NCBI RefSeq assembly: GCF_016464365.1
Contig: NZ_JADCUC010000008.1
Span: 1-64,000 of the forward strand
DNA length: 64,000 nt
Origin: Sandaracinobacteroides hominis
GTDB taxonomy: Bacteria > Pseudomonadota > Alphaproteobacteria > Sphingomonadales > Sphingomonadaceae
Direction: 5' to 3'
Below, one piece after another: positions 46,191 through 54,487 of this stretch. The notes under the pieces were generated by a model. The model did not search any database and was not told the origin of the DNA. It saw nothing but the letters and a program-made list of their open reading frames with translations. The stretch's first letter is position 1, and each line of letters begins with the position of its first letter. The translations under genes were made by a program, and so were the position numbers.

Positions 46191-46320
46191 CCCTGACTTT
46201 AGGCAGGGGGCGACATGTTGCGCCCTTCTCAAATCCGCATGACCCCGGCATTAACAGCGCACGTATGGGGCCGTTACAGGGAACGGCTCTGGCGTTCATT
46301 CAACCGCTTGAGGGGGGCTC

Positions 46321-46944
46321 ATGCGCGGTATCCTGTTGTGTATTCTAAGTTTTTCGTTGGTTTCGGCACAGGTCAAGGCGGCTGCGTGCTGGGAGGCCGA
46401 GGAATATGAGGCTGCGCGGATGCGCGACCTGCAGACGGTGCTGATGGTGAGCGCGCTGAAATGCGGGCGCTCGATGCCGGACATGCCGGCTGCCTATAAC
46501 CGATGGGTCGGCCGGGCGAAGGCGTCGCTGATCGAGGGGGAGAAGAAGCTGCTGGCGCATTTCGTGCGGGAGGGCGACCGGCTGAAGTACGACAAGTTCA
46601 CGACCGCGCTTGCCAACAAATATTCGGAATATGCCGAGCACAGCCGATTCTGTGAGCGGGCGAAGCTGCTGATGGATGCCGACGAGAAGCATAATGGCGT
46701 GCTGGCGGAGGTGGCGCTGCTGCTGAATTCGCGGCCGAACGGGGTGGAAGACATGTGCCCGGCGAAGAAGCCTGCCGGTTCGCAGATCATCGTTTCGCCG
46801 TTCGATCCGATTCCCGAGGGCGGCGCCGCGCAGGATGCGCCCGGCCAGCCGGTGGTTGCCGGAGAACCGGCAGCGGTGGCGGCGCCGGCGACGGAAACCG
46901 CAGCCGCTATACCAGCCGGGACTGTTTCAGCGCCGCCTCAATGA
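46321..46944 (+). CDS. Secreted four-cysteine protein of unknown function
   Basis: A 207-residue exported protein. It has a short signal peptide ([21 protein letters not shown]), then a helical domain with four mature cysteines ([29 protein letters not shown]) that could form two disulphides, and a Pro/Ala-rich tail from about residue 155. GAGGGGGG lies just before the ATG. I recognise no family. Its 3' end overlaps the 3' end of the convergent pyrG gene by 38 bases. The structured leader upstream suggests conditional expression. Confidence 0.75.
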   Translation: MRGILLCILSFSLVSAQVKAAACWEAEEYEAARMRDLQTVLMVSALKCGRSMPDMPAAYNRWVGRAKASLIEGEKKLLAHFVREGDRLKYDKFTTALANKYSEYAEHSRFCERAKLLMDADEKHNGVLAEVALLLNSRPNGVEDMCPAKKPAGSQIIVSPFDPIPEGGAAQDAPGQPVVAGEPAAVAAPATETAAAIPAGTVSAPPQ

Positions 46945-48541
46945 AGCTTGCGAACAGCGGGTGCGGTTCGAACGGCTTGGACTTCAGCTCCGGGTGGAAC
47001 TGCACGCCGACGAACCAGGGGTGATCCGGACGCTCGACGATCTCGGGCAGCCGGCCATCCGGTGACATGCCGGTGAAGGCGAGGCCCGTTGCTTCCAGCC
47101 GGTCGCGGTAGGCGGTGTTCACTTCGTAGCGGTGGCGGTGCCGCTCGGAGATTTCGGTGGCGCCATAGATGGCGTTGGCGTGGCTGTTGCCCGCCAGCAC
47201 GGCCGGGTAGGCGCCAAGCCGCATGGTGCCGCCAAGGTCGCCTCCGGCCTCGCGCTGTTGCAGGCCTTCTTCCGACATCCATTCGGTGATCATGCCGACT
47301 ATGGGTTCGCTGGTGGCGCCGAATTCGGTGGAGGAGGCGTCGGGGATGCCGGCGAGGTTCCGTGCGGCCTCTACGCAGGCCATCTGCATGCCGAAGCAGA
47401 TGCCGAGATAGGGCACCTGCCGTTCGCGGGCGAAGCGGATGGCGGCAATCTTGCCCTCTGCGCCGCGTTCCCCGAAGGCGCCGGGCACCAGGATGGCATG
47501 CAGCGGCTCGAGGCTGGCGGCAATGTCGCTTTCGGATTGTTCGAACAGCTCGGCATCGATCCAGCGGATGTCCACCCTGGCGCGGTTGGCGATGCCGCCG
47601 TGCACCAGCGCTTCGTTCAGCGACTTGTAGGCATCCGGCAGGCCGACATATTTGCCGACGACGCCGACGGTGACGCGGCCTTCTGCATTGGTGATGCGGT
47701 CCATGATGTCGGTCCAGCGACCGAGATTCGGCTCGCGGCCTGGCGGCAGGCCGAAGGCGTGGATCACCTGCGCATCCAGCCCCTCGGCATGATATTGCAG
47801 CGGCACGCCGTAGATGGAGGAGGCGTCCAGCGCCGGGATCACGGCTTCCTTGGGGACGTTGCAGAAGAGCGCGATCTTGGCCCGGTCGCTTTCCGGCAGC
47901 GGCTTTTCGCAGCGGCAGACCAGCACGTCGGGCTGCACGCCGAGCGAGGCGAGTTCGCGGACGCTGTGCTGGGTGGGCTTGGTCTTCAGTTCGCCGGCGG
48001 CGGCGATATAGGGCACCAGCGTGACGTGGACGGAAATGCTGTTGCCGCGCCCCAGGTCGTTTCGCAGCTGGCGAATCGCTTCGATGAAGGGGAGCGATTC
48101 GATATCGCCGACGGTGCCGCCGATTTCGCAGAGAACGAAATCGACATCGTCGACGTCGGCGGTGGCGAAGGCCTTGATGGCGTCGGTGACGTGGGGAATC
48201 ACCTGCACGGTGGCGCCCAGATAGTCGCCGCGGCGTTCGCGGTTGATGATCGTCTGGTAGATGCGGCCCGAGGTGATGTTGTCGGTCTTGCGCGAGGCGA
48301 CTCCGGTGAAGCGCTCGTAATGGCCGAGGTCGAGGTCGGTTTCGGCGCCGTCGTCGGTCACATAGACCTCGCCGTGCTGATACGGGCTCATCGTACCCGG
48401 ATCGACGTTCAGATAGGGATCGAACTTGCGGATGCGCACGCGATAGCCGCGTGCCTGAAGCAGTGCGCCCAGAGAGGCGGCCATGAGGCCTTTGCCAAGG
48501 GAGGACACCACGCCGCCGGTGATGAAAATGAACCGCGCCAT
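46907..48541 (-). CDS. pyrG: CTP synthase
   Basis: A 544-residue glutamine-dependent CTP synthase. The synthetase domain (residues ~1-270) begins '[27 protein letters not shown]' with '[27 protein letters not shown]'. The class I amidotransferase domain has the nucleophile Cys in '[11 protein letters not shown]' and the His/Glu pair in '[13 protein letters not shown]'. It follows secG by 84 bases, the usual secG-pyrG order. Confidence 0.98.
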   Translation of the reverse strand: MARFIFITGGVVSSLGKGLMAASLGALLQARGYRVRIRKFDPYLNVDPGTMSPYQHGEVYVTDDGAETDLDLGHYERFTGVASRKTDNITSGRIYQTIINRERRGDYLGATVQVIPHVTDAIKAFATADVDDVDFVLCEIGGTVGDIESLPFIEAIRQLRNDLGRGNSISVHVTLVPYIAAAGELKTKPTQHSVRELASLGVQPDVLVCRCEKPLPESDRAKIALFCNVPKEAVIPALDASSIYGVPLQYHAEGLDAQVIHAFGLPPGREPNLGRWTDIMDRITNAEGRVTVGVVGKYVGLPDAYKSLNEALVHGGIANRARVDIRWIDAELFEQSESDIAASLEPLHAILVPGAFGERGAEGKIAAIRFARERQVPYLGICFGMQMACVEAARNLAGIPDASSTEFGATSEPIVGMITEWMSEEGLQQREAGGDLGGTMRLGAYPAVLAGNSHANAIYGATEISERHRHRYEVNTAYRDRLEATGLAFTGMSPDGRLPEIVERPDHPWFVGVQFHPELKSKPFEPHPLFASFIEAALKQSRLV

Positions 48542-48625
48542 GGGAGAACAGACCTAACGAAAGGCGCGCCCGCTGTCACGCGGGCGCGGCCGGTTTTCAA
48601 CAGAAGTTTGGGTTAAAGTTCGAAG

Positions 48626-49039
48626 TTACCTGGCGACCGGTACGGTCTGATCGGCTGCCGGCGCCGTTGCCGGAGCAGCGGGCACGCCCGGAGCGGCAGC
48701 GCCCGGAAGCACCGGAGCGATCGGCGGCGCGTTGCTGGGGGGCGCGGCGGGCATGGAGCCGAGCGGGCCGACCGGCGCCGATTCGCGGGCGAGCGAGGTG
48801 TCGATCGTCTGCGGCCGATTGCTGTGGCCGGCGAGCCAGGCGAGGCCAAGCGAGGAAATGATGAAGAGCGTCGCGAGGACCGCCGTGGTGCGGCTGAGCA
48901 GGTCTGCGGCGCCGCGTGCCGAGACGAGGCCGCCGGCAGAACCGCCGCCCGTGAGGCCGCCGCCTTCTGACTTCTGCAGCAGGATCACACCCACCAGCGC
49001 GAGCGCCAGCAGGCCATGGACTACGAGAAGGAAGGTCAT
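48626..49039 (-). CDS. secG: Preprotein translocase subunit SecG
   Basis: A 137-residue SecG. Two transmembrane helices (MTFLLVVHGLLALALVGVIL and 'TAVLATLFIISSLGLAWLAG') flank the conserved 'LLQKSEGGGLTGGGSAGGLVSARGAADLLSR' loop, quoted here in part: residues ~20-50. The C-terminal ~60 residues are a Pro/Ala-rich extension typical of alphaproteobacterial SecG. The start at 49039 is set by the first helix. Confidence 0.93.
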   Translation of the reverse strand: MTFLLVVHGLLALALVGVILLQKSEGGGLTGGGSAGGLVSARGAADLLSRTTAVLATLFIISSLGLAWLAGHSNRPQTIDTSLARESAPVGPLGSMPAAPPSNAPPIAPVLPGAAAPGVPAAPATAPAADQTVPVAR

Positions 49040-49117
49040 CAGCACGTGGTTGGGTCTCGCCAGCTCTGGTTCGGGGAAGCCGGGCACATAGGGACGACGG
49101 CGCGTTTAGGCAAGGTT

Positions 49118-49144
49118 GGCGGCCGGGCGCGAGGCGCGGCCGCC
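49118..49144 (-). terminator. Hairpin terminator downstream of an acyl-CoA dehydrogenase gene
   Basis: GGCGGCCG (49118-49125) and CGGCCGCC (49137-49144) form a perfect 8-base-pair stem starting 8 bases past the stop at 49152 on the minus strand. No clear U-run is present. It separates the dehydrogenase transcript from secG. Confidence 0.55.
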
Positions 49145-49151
49145 ACCGTCG

Positions 49152-50384
49152 TCAATTGTATCTGCGCAGTTCGTCCTTCGCGATTGCCTGGCGGTGCACT
49201 TCGTCCGGGCCGTCGGCGAGACGCAGGGTGCGCTGGTGCGCATAGCCCGAGGCGAGGCCGTAATCCTGGCAGACGCCACCGCCGCCGTGCGCCTGGATCG
49301 CCATGTCGAGCACCTTGGTCGACATGTTGGGGGCCACCACCTTGATCATGGCGATCAGGGTCTTGGCTTCCTTGTTGCCGACGGTGTCCATCATGTAGGC
49401 GGCCTTCAGGCAGAGAAGGCGGGTCTGCTCGATCTCGATGCGGGCATTGGCGATGCGTTCGTGCCAGACGCCCTGATCGGCGACCGGCTTGCCGAAGGCG
49501 ACGCGGCTTTTCAGGCGCTTCACCATCTTTTCGAGCGCCCGTTCGGCGGTGCCGATGGAGCGCATGCAGTGGTGGATGCGGCCCGGCCCGAGGCGTCCCT
49601 GCGCGATTTCGAAGCCGCGGCCTTCGCCCAGGACGATGTTTTCGACCGGCACGCGAACATTTTCCAGCAGCACTTCGAAGTGGCCGTGCGGCGCGTCGTC
49701 GTAGCCGAAGACCTGCAGCGGACGCAGCTTGGTGAGGCCCGGCGCGTCCATCGGCACCAGGATCTGCGACTGCTGCAGGTGCTTGGGTGCGGACGGGTCG
49801 GTCTTGCCCATGACGATGTTCACGGCGCAGCGGGGATCGCCGACGCCGGACGACCACCATTTGCGGCCGTTGATCACATATTCATCGCCGTCGCGGACGA
49901 TCGAGGTTTCGATGTTGGTGGCGTCGGAGCTGGCGACGGCGGGCTCCGTCATCAGGAAGGCCGAGCGGATTTCGCCGTTGGCGAGCGGCTTCAGCCATTT
50001 ATCCTGCTGTTCCTTCGTGCCGTAGCGGGCCAGCACTTCCATGTTGCCGGTGTCGGGCGCGGAGCAGTTGAACACTTCGCTGGACCAGCCGACCTTGCCC
50101 ATCTCTTCGGCGAGGGGGGCATATTCGAGGTTCGTGAGCGGCGTTCCGTCGAAGTGGAACGCGTGCACCGGGGTGCCGCCGTGCGTGGGAGGAACGAACA
50201 TGTTCCAGAGGCCGGCGGCGCGGGCCTTGGGCTTCAGCTCCTCGATGACGTCGATCACTTTCCAACGCTCGCCGCTGTAGGCCTCTTTCTCGTAGCGGGC
50301 TTCGTTGGGATAGATGTGCTCGTCCATGAACGCCTTCAGGCGATCCTGCATCTCGCGCATGCGCGGCGTATAATCGAAAATCAT
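49152..50384 (-). CDS. Acyl-CoA dehydrogenase (ACAD10/11-like)
   Basis: A 410-residue acyl-CoA dehydrogenase starting [20 protein letters not shown]. '[16 protein letters not shown]' replaces the usual 'TEPxAGSD', and '[21 protein letters not shown]' is typical of the ACAD10/11-like and FadE-type long-chain subgroup. '[17 protein letters not shown]' and '[15 protein letters not shown]' complete the C-terminal domain. Substrate unknown. It appears to be a single-gene unit ended by the hairpin at 49118-49144. Confidence 0.9.
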   Translation of the reverse strand: MIFDYTPRMREMQDRLKAFMDEHIYPNEARYEKEAYSGERWKVIDVIEELKPKARAAGLWNMFVPPTHGGTPVHAFHFDGTPLTNLEYAPLAEEMGKVGWSSEVFNCSAPDTGNMEVLARYGTKEQQDKWLKPLANGEIRSAFLMTEPAVASSDATNIETSIVRDGDEYVINGRKWWSSGVGDPRCAVNIVMGKTDPSAPKHLQQSQILVPMDAPGLTKLRPLQVFGYDDAPHGHFEVLLENVRVPVENIVLGEGRGFEIAQGRLGPGRIHHCMRSIGTAERALEKMVKRLKSRVAFGKPVADQGVWHERIANARIEIEQTRLLCLKAAYMMDTVGNKEAKTLIAMIKVVAPNMSTKVLDMAIQAHGGGGVCQDYGLASGYAHQRTLRLADGPDEVHRQAIAKDELRRYN

Positions 50385-50501
50385 CTGTTTCTCCCCATCC
50401 CGGCAACCGGGTCCATCATAACTGGTGCGGAAGCCTTGGCGCAGTTGGAGGGGGGCGGCAACCTGTGGGAAGGGGCGGGGTGCAAGGGCGCCTGTTGGGC
50501 G

Positions 50502-51554
50502 TCAGAGTCTGCCCAGTTCGCCCGGCTTCAGCTGCAGCCGCATCCGCGCCGCGCTGGACGGCGGATCGATGGCGCTGGTTTCGAAGTCAGCCGTGCCGCC
50601 GGGCGCCAGAGTCTCGATCTCGGGGCGCACCATCCAGCGGCCGACGGTTCTGCCCTGGGCATCCAGCAGCAGGATTTCCACCGGAGGAACGGGAAGCCTT
50701 TCCCTTGTCGGGTTGCGGATGACGCCCTTCACCTCCCAGATCTGCCGGTTGTCCGAAAGGCGGCGCTTCCCGGCGTCGGCTTCGATGGTGAGCGGCGGCG
50801 GGGGGGTTCTGGGCAGGGCTATGGCAGGAAGCTGCACCTGATCGAGGCCGATGACGGACGGATCGTAGGGCGGCAGGCCATAATCTTCCGGCTGGACGCG
50901 GCCCGCTGCAACCAGCGCGGCCCATGTGACGGCAAGGGCCAGCAGCAGGGCCAGCAGCCACGGCCAGATTCGGCGGCGGGGCTTCTCGTCTTCGTCGGGC
51001 CACTCTTCCCCGGTCCACTCGCTGGCGGGCAGTTCCTCGTCTGCTTCCGATGGCGGGAGCTCGTCGGCTTCCTCGTCCTGATAGGCACCCGGGCCGAGCA
51101 GGCGGGGCCGGATGGCGCGACGCTCCGGAGGCGTGGGAAGTGGAACCGGGGGCGCTTCGAAATGGATCGAGGGCCGGGCGGGCGCTGCGTAGATGGGGGC
51201 GCTGGGGTCCTTTGGCGGCGTGAAGCCGGGCGCCGAGAAAACGGGCGGCGGACGATCGAGCGGGGGGGAGAAATCGGGCTTTGGCGCCGGCGGGGCCGGC
51301 AGTGGCCTGGGATCGGGCCAGCCGGCGACCGAGGCCCATGCGGCATCGGCCAGCCTTGGCGGCTCGTCGGGCGGCATGGGATCGTCCAGCTCGAGGACTT
51401 CTTCCTCGGGCAGGGCCTCCCAGATGGTGCGGCAGACCTTGCAGCGGGCACGCCGGGGACGGTGCACGGCTTCGCCGTCCGGGCCGGGCTCGGTAGGCCA
51501 ACTGGTGGCATCGATACGGTAACGCGCCCCACAGCCAGGGCATGTGAGCTGCAT
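50502..51554 (-). CDS. MJ0042-type zinc-ribbon membrane protein with DUF3426-like domain
   Basis: A 350-residue protein. An N-terminal zinc ribbon (Cys5, Cys8, Cys38, Cys41; CPGCG...CKVC) is followed by a long Pro-rich acidic linker (residues ~50-190), one transmembrane helix (~196-218) and a C-terminal beta-rich DUF3426-like domain ('WEVKGVIRNPTRERLPVPPVEILLLDAQGRTVG', quoted in part, about residues 255-350). The N-terminus should face the cytoplasm and the C-terminal domain the periplasm. No function is known. The start at 51554 is fixed by the ribbon. It is divergent from the YdcF gene. Confidence 0.85.
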   Translation of the reverse strand: MQLTCPGCGARYRIDATSWPTEPGPDGEAVHRPRRARCKVCRTIWEALPEEEVLELDDPMPPDEPPRLADAAWASVAGWPDPRPLPAPPAPKPDFSPPLDRPPPVFSAPGFTPPKDPSAPIYAAPARPSIHFEAPPVPLPTPPERRAIRPRLLGPGAYQDEEADELPPSEADEELPASEWTGEEWPDEDEKPRRRIWPWLLALLLALAVTWAALVAAGRVQPEDYGLPPYDPSVIGLDQVQLPAIALPRTPPPPLTIEADAGKRRLSDNRQIWEVKGVIRNPTRERLPVPPVEILLLDAQGRTVGRWMVRPEIETLAPGGTADFETSAIDPPSSAARMRLQLKPGELGRL

Positions 51555-51659
51555 GATCGGTCTTTTCCACAAGAACGGCGCCTTGCACAAGTATTTGCGG
51601 CAGAATGCCGGCCACAGCGTTTGCAAAGTGTCGTGGCAGGCGGCTATGTCCGCCATCCA

Positions 51660-52271
51660 ATGGCCAGAAGGCGAACGACAAGCAGGCGGCAGAGCCCTCG
51701 GAATGGTCCCGGCCCGCTTGGCTGGCTGGCGCGTGCCATGGCCTTGCTTTTTCTCGTCTGGATCGGCGGTTTTGCCGTTTTCGTTCTCAACCAGGCGGGC
51801 CCTGCGCCGGAGGGCACCGTTACCGACGCGGTTGCGGTGCTGACCGGCGGGCCGGGCAGGCTGGCGCGGGGCAAGGATGTGCTGAACGCGGGGCTTGCGA
51901 AGCGGATGCTGGTGTCGGGCGTCGACCCCAGCGTGCGTCCGAACGAACTGGCGGAATCAGCCGGGTTTCCATCGGCGATGTTCACATGCTGCGTGGACCT
52001 GGGCTTTGAAGCCGACAGCACGCGTTCCAACGGCGATGAAGTCGCGCGCTGGGTGGAGCGGCATGGATTTCGCTCGGTGCGGCTGGTGACGGCCGGATAT
52101 CATATGCCGCGGGCGCAGGCGGAGCTGGAAGCGCGGCTGCCTCCGGGTGTTGTGGTGGTGCCCGACGGCGTGCGGGCCGGGCTGCCGCTGTGGTCGATGC
52201 TGATCGAATATGGCAAGTTCCAGGCTTCCTGGGCAATGCTGCGGGTTCGCCCTGTGAATTGGGGGCAATGA
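51660..52271 (+). CDS. YdcF family (DUF218) membrane protein
   Basis: A 203-residue protein with a basic N-terminus, one transmembrane helix (~27-44) and a DUF218 domain ('DAVAVLTGGPGRLARGKDVLNAGLAKRMLVSG' and 'VRLVTAGYHMPRAQAELEARLP', quoted in part). The family includes SanA/ElyC, linked to envelope integrity and undecaprenyl carrier metabolism. The ATG at 51660 is used; the frame stays open far upstream but that stretch is antisense to other genes. Its stop overlaps plsC. Confidence 0.85.
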   Translation: MARRRTTSRRQSPRNGPGPLGWLARAMALLFLVWIGGFAVFVLNQAGPAPEGTVTDAVAVLTGGPGRLARGKDVLNAGLAKRMLVSGVDPSVRPNELAESAGFPSAMFTCCVDLGFEADSTRSNGDEVARWVERHGFRSVRLVTAGYHMPRAQAELEARLPPGVVVVPDGVRAGLPLWSMLIEYGKFQASWAMLRVRPVNWGQ

Positions 52272-52972
52272 TGCGATTTCTGGGGTCCGTGCTGTTTTCG
52301 GTGGTGATGGTGCTGGGCACGATCGGGATCGCCGGAGCTACGGCGCTGGTCTCGCCCTTCTCGCATGACCTTGTGCGCCGCGGTGCGCATCTGTGGTCGG
52401 CCTGGTGTATCGGCTGCGCGCGCATCCTGCTGGGCCTGAAGCTGGAGGTTCGCGGCAGCGTTCCGCAGGAGGGGGTCATCGTCGCCTCGAAGCACACCTC
52501 TGCCTATGAGACCATCCTGACGCTGTACCTGTTCCATCACCCGGCGGTGGTGATGAAGTCGGAGCTGCGGAAAATTCCGATCTGGGGATTTGTGTCCTTC
52601 AAGCATGGCAGCATTTTCGTGGAGCGGGGCAAGGGCGCCTCGGCGTTGAAATCGATGTTGCGGCAGGCGAAGGCGCGGGTGGCGGAAGGCCGGCCGATCT
52701 TCATCTTTCCCGAAGGCACGCGGGTGAAGGTGGGGACTGCGCCGCCGCTGAAGCCGGGCCTGTTCGGCGTCTATTCGGGGCTGAAGCTGCCGGTTGTTCC
52801 GGTGACGCACAATGCCGGGGAGTTCTGGGTTCGCGGCTTTGTGAAACGGCCGGGGACCATCACCATCACCTTCATGCCGGAAATACCGGCCGGGCTGCCA
52901 CGCGAGGAGCTGGAGGGGCGGGTGCATGCAGCGATCAACCGCGATCCGCTGACCGCCGAGGCACGGGCGTGA
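52268..52972 (+). CDS. plsC: 1-acyl-sn-glycerol-3-phosphate acyltransferase family protein
   Basis: A 234-residue PlsC-type acyltransferase with an N-terminal membrane helix. The catalytic box reads SKHTSAYET, that is HX4E instead of the textbook HX4D, and the acceptor-binding motif is 'FIFPEGTR'. It probably acylates lysophosphatidic acid or a related lipid. The ATG at 52268 overlaps the YdcF stop (ATGA); the adjacent ATG at 52271 is an alternative. Its own stop overlaps the DUF2125 gene (GTGA). Confidence 0.9.
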   Translation: MMRFLGSVLFSVVMVLGTIGIAGATALVSPFSHDLVRRGAHLWSAWCIGCARILLGLKLEVRGSVPQEGVIVASKHTSAYETILTLYLFHHPAVVMKSELRKIPIWGFVSFKHGSIFVERGKGASALKSMLRQAKARVAEGRPIFIFPEGTRVKVGTAPPLKPGLFGVYSGLKLPVVPVTHNAGEFWVRGFVKRPGTITITFMPEIPAGLPREELEGRVHAAINRDPLTAEARA

Positions 52973-53943
52973 TCGGGCGCCTGCCGCTGTGGATGATGCT
53001 GCTGCCGCTGGTGGCCGGCGTGGCGATATGGGCCTATGTCTGGCGTGGGCAGGCCGCCGGGTTTGAAGCGGATCTGGCGCGCGTGTTGCCGCCCAACAGC
53101 GAGATCGAGGCCGGCGGTTTTCCCTATCGGCTGGAGGTGCATGTGCAGCCGGTGGACCTGCTGGCGCAGGACGTGGCGCTGAAGGCCAGCCTGAAGGCGA
53201 GTGAAGCGACGATCAACCGTGTGCCGTGGCAGCCGGAACGGCAGGTGATCAATCTGGGCGAATCGGTGGCCGAGATTTCGCTGGCGCCGATCCAGGGGGC
53301 TATTGCGCGCATCGCCTCGCCCGAAGCGCAGGCCTCGCTGCGGCTGGATGGCGGCAAGATTGCCCGGCTTTCGATCCTGTGGGAGGGGGCCGACATCCAG
53401 ACCGGGCTGTTCGCGACGCCGGCGACCGCAAAGCATTTCGAAGTGCATCTGCGGGAGACGCCTTCGTCTGCCGCTGCGGCCGACACGGATAATCCGCGGC
53501 CTCCGACACAGGCGCAGCTGGTGCTGGCGGGGGAAAGCGTGCGGTTCGGGCACGGCGACCCGCTGAAGCTGGAGCTGCAGGCGGAGCTGACGGCGACCTC
53601 GGCAATCCGGAGCCTTGCGGCCTGGACGGATGGAGGGACGGCGGAAGTGCGCCAGGCAAGCATCCACGACGCGACCGGTGAAGTTGCCAGCCTGAAGGCG
53701 ACCATCGTTTCCGATGGTCTGCGCGGCCTGATGGTGGCGGGAACGATCGAGACGGTTTGCCCGGCCAGCGTCCGCGCGGCGATGGCGGGCCTGCCGCCGA
53801 TTTCTGAATCGCGGACGCGAAAGGCCGAGACGATCGCGTTTCAGGGATCGCTGCCGGGGAAGCTGGTGGCGGCGGAGCGAGACCCGAAGAAGCCGCCGGC
53901 GCCGGTGAGAGGCCAGGAACCACCCTGCCCGCGGCTGAGATAG
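52969..53943 (+). CDS. DUF2125 domain protein
   Basis: A 324-residue protein with an N-terminal anchor or signal helix (LPLWMMLLPLVAGVAIWAYVW) and a periplasmic beta-rich domain of the DUF2125 type ('ADLARVLPPNSEIEAGGFPYRLEVHV' near residues 33-60, quoted in part). The function is unknown; the fold may resemble AsmA-like lipid-handling proteins, which is inference. It starts with GTG in GTGA overlap with plsC, so YdcF, PlsC and DUF2125 are made from one coupled operon. The stop is followed by TTTTTT and then the 80-base repeat array. Confidence 0.82.
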   Translation: MIGRLPLWMMLLPLVAGVAIWAYVWRGQAAGFEADLARVLPPNSEIEAGGFPYRLEVHVQPVDLLAQDVALKASLKASEATINRVPWQPERQVINLGESVAEISLAPIQGAIARIASPEAQASLRLDGGKIARLSILWEGADIQTGLFATPATAKHFEVHLRETPSSAAAADTDNPRPPTQAQLVLAGESVRFGHGDPLKLELQAELTATSAIRSLAAWTDGGTAEVRQASIHDATGEVASLKATIVSDGLRGLMVAGTIETVCPASVRAAMAGLPPISESRTRKAETIAFQGSLPGKLVAAERDPKKPPAPVRGQEPPCPRLR

Positions 53944-53950
53944 TTTTTTG

Positions 53951-54190
53951 TTGGCCGGCCTGCGGCCGGTTCCGCGCACTGGCGCGGGCGCGCAGTCGCG
54001 CTTGCGGGCTGCGCCCGTATTTCGTCCGAGTTGGCCGGCCTGCGGCCGGTTCCGCGCACTGGCGCGGGCGCGCAGTCGCGCTTGCGGGCTGCGCCCGTAT
54101 TTCGTCCGAGTTGACCGGCCTGCGGCCGGTTCCGCGCACTGGCGCGGGCGCGCAGTCGCGCTTGCGGGCTGCGCCCGTATTTCGTCCAAG
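53951..54190. repeat. Three tandem copies of an 80-base repeat
   Basis: Units at 53951-54030, 54031-54110 and 54111-54190 are 80 bases each with no spacer. Copies 1 and 2 are identical and copy 3 differs at a few positions near its ends (TTGACC start, CCAAG end). Each unit has GGCCGGCC...GGCCGG dyads and a GGGCGC...GCGCCC stem. Because 80 is not a multiple of three, reading frames shift between copies, so it is not coding. It lies between the DUF2125 gene and the 3' end of ffs. Confidence 0.97.
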
Positions 54191-54223
54191 CTCCCCGGCC
54201 GAAGGCCGCAAGGCCGACCGGCC

Positions 54224-54249
54224 GCCCGCGCCAGTGCGCGGAACCGGCC
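54224..54249. repeat. Partial inverted copy of the 80-base unit
   Basis: These 26 bases are the exact reverse complement of the segment GGCCGGTTCCGCGCACTGGC plus the next six bases found in each of the three direct units. Together with the array they can form long hairpins in RNA or DNA. The surrounding 54191-54260 is rich in further GGCCG dyads and ends at the A-run that is the U-tract of ffs on the other strand. Confidence 0.9.
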
Positions 54250-54277
54250 AAAGGCCGGACCAAAAAAACAGAACAGT

Positions 54278-54367
54278 GGGAACCGAGGCGACCCGCGCCG
54301 TATTCGTTACGGCTGCTTCCTTCCGGATCTGACCGGGTTGGCGAGCGGCACGCCCGCCCCGGTTCCC
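54278..54367 (-). ncRNA. ffs: Signal recognition particle 4.5S RNA
   Basis: The minus strand contains the universally conserved SRP domain IV core GGTCAGATCCGGAAGGAAGC followed by AGCC (about 54312-54335). The ends GGGAACCG and CGGTTCCC pair to close the stem, giving an RNA of about 90 bases, the small bacterial form. Ffh binds it to target membrane proteins. A run of seven T (54262-54268 as A on the plus strand) ends the transcript. It is divergent from dnaX, a usual neighbour. Confidence 0.93.
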
Positions 54368-54374
54368 GGCGCGG

Positions 54375-54403
54375 CATATGGCGATTGAGCGCCGGAAAGG
54401 CAA
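54375..54403 (-). promoter_or_regulatory. Sigma70-type promoter for ffs
   Basis: On the minus strand TTGCCT (54403-54398) and CATATG (54380-54375) are separated by exactly 17 bases. The RNA's predicted 5' G at 54367 lies 8 bases after the -10 element, the expected distance. Confidence 0.5.
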
Positions 54404-54487
54404 CCTGCGTCTGTGCACTGGCTTCGGGCCGGCTTTCGGGCGCCCTTCCCGCTTGATTATGCGGCTGCGAAGCGTCACTTCAGGGGC

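Larger units (their letters stand above)
45868..46320. other. 453-base divergent intergenic region
   Basis: No protein gene is supported. The region separates divergent proS and a secreted-protein gene. It contains a possible sigma70-like pair on the plus strand (TTGATG, 16 bases, TATCTA, about 45995-46030), two direct copies of CACCAAGGCAG (near 46038 and 46110), then a run of hairpins and an intrinsic terminator (46136-46215). It ends with a good Shine-Dalgarno sequence before 46321. Confidence 0.7.

Noticed and set aside
46136-46215. c-di-GMP-I (GEMM) riboswitch
   Set aside because: A 3' resemblance (CGAAAGCC followed by GGCCTA) was noticed, but the conserved GGGCAAACC-type upstream half and the GGTAGCCGGG-type 3' part are missing. 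The GAAA there is simply the loop of a terminator stem.
53951-54190. CRISPR array
   Set aside because: The 80-base units adjoin with no spacers, are too long for CRISPR repeats, and no cas gene is present.
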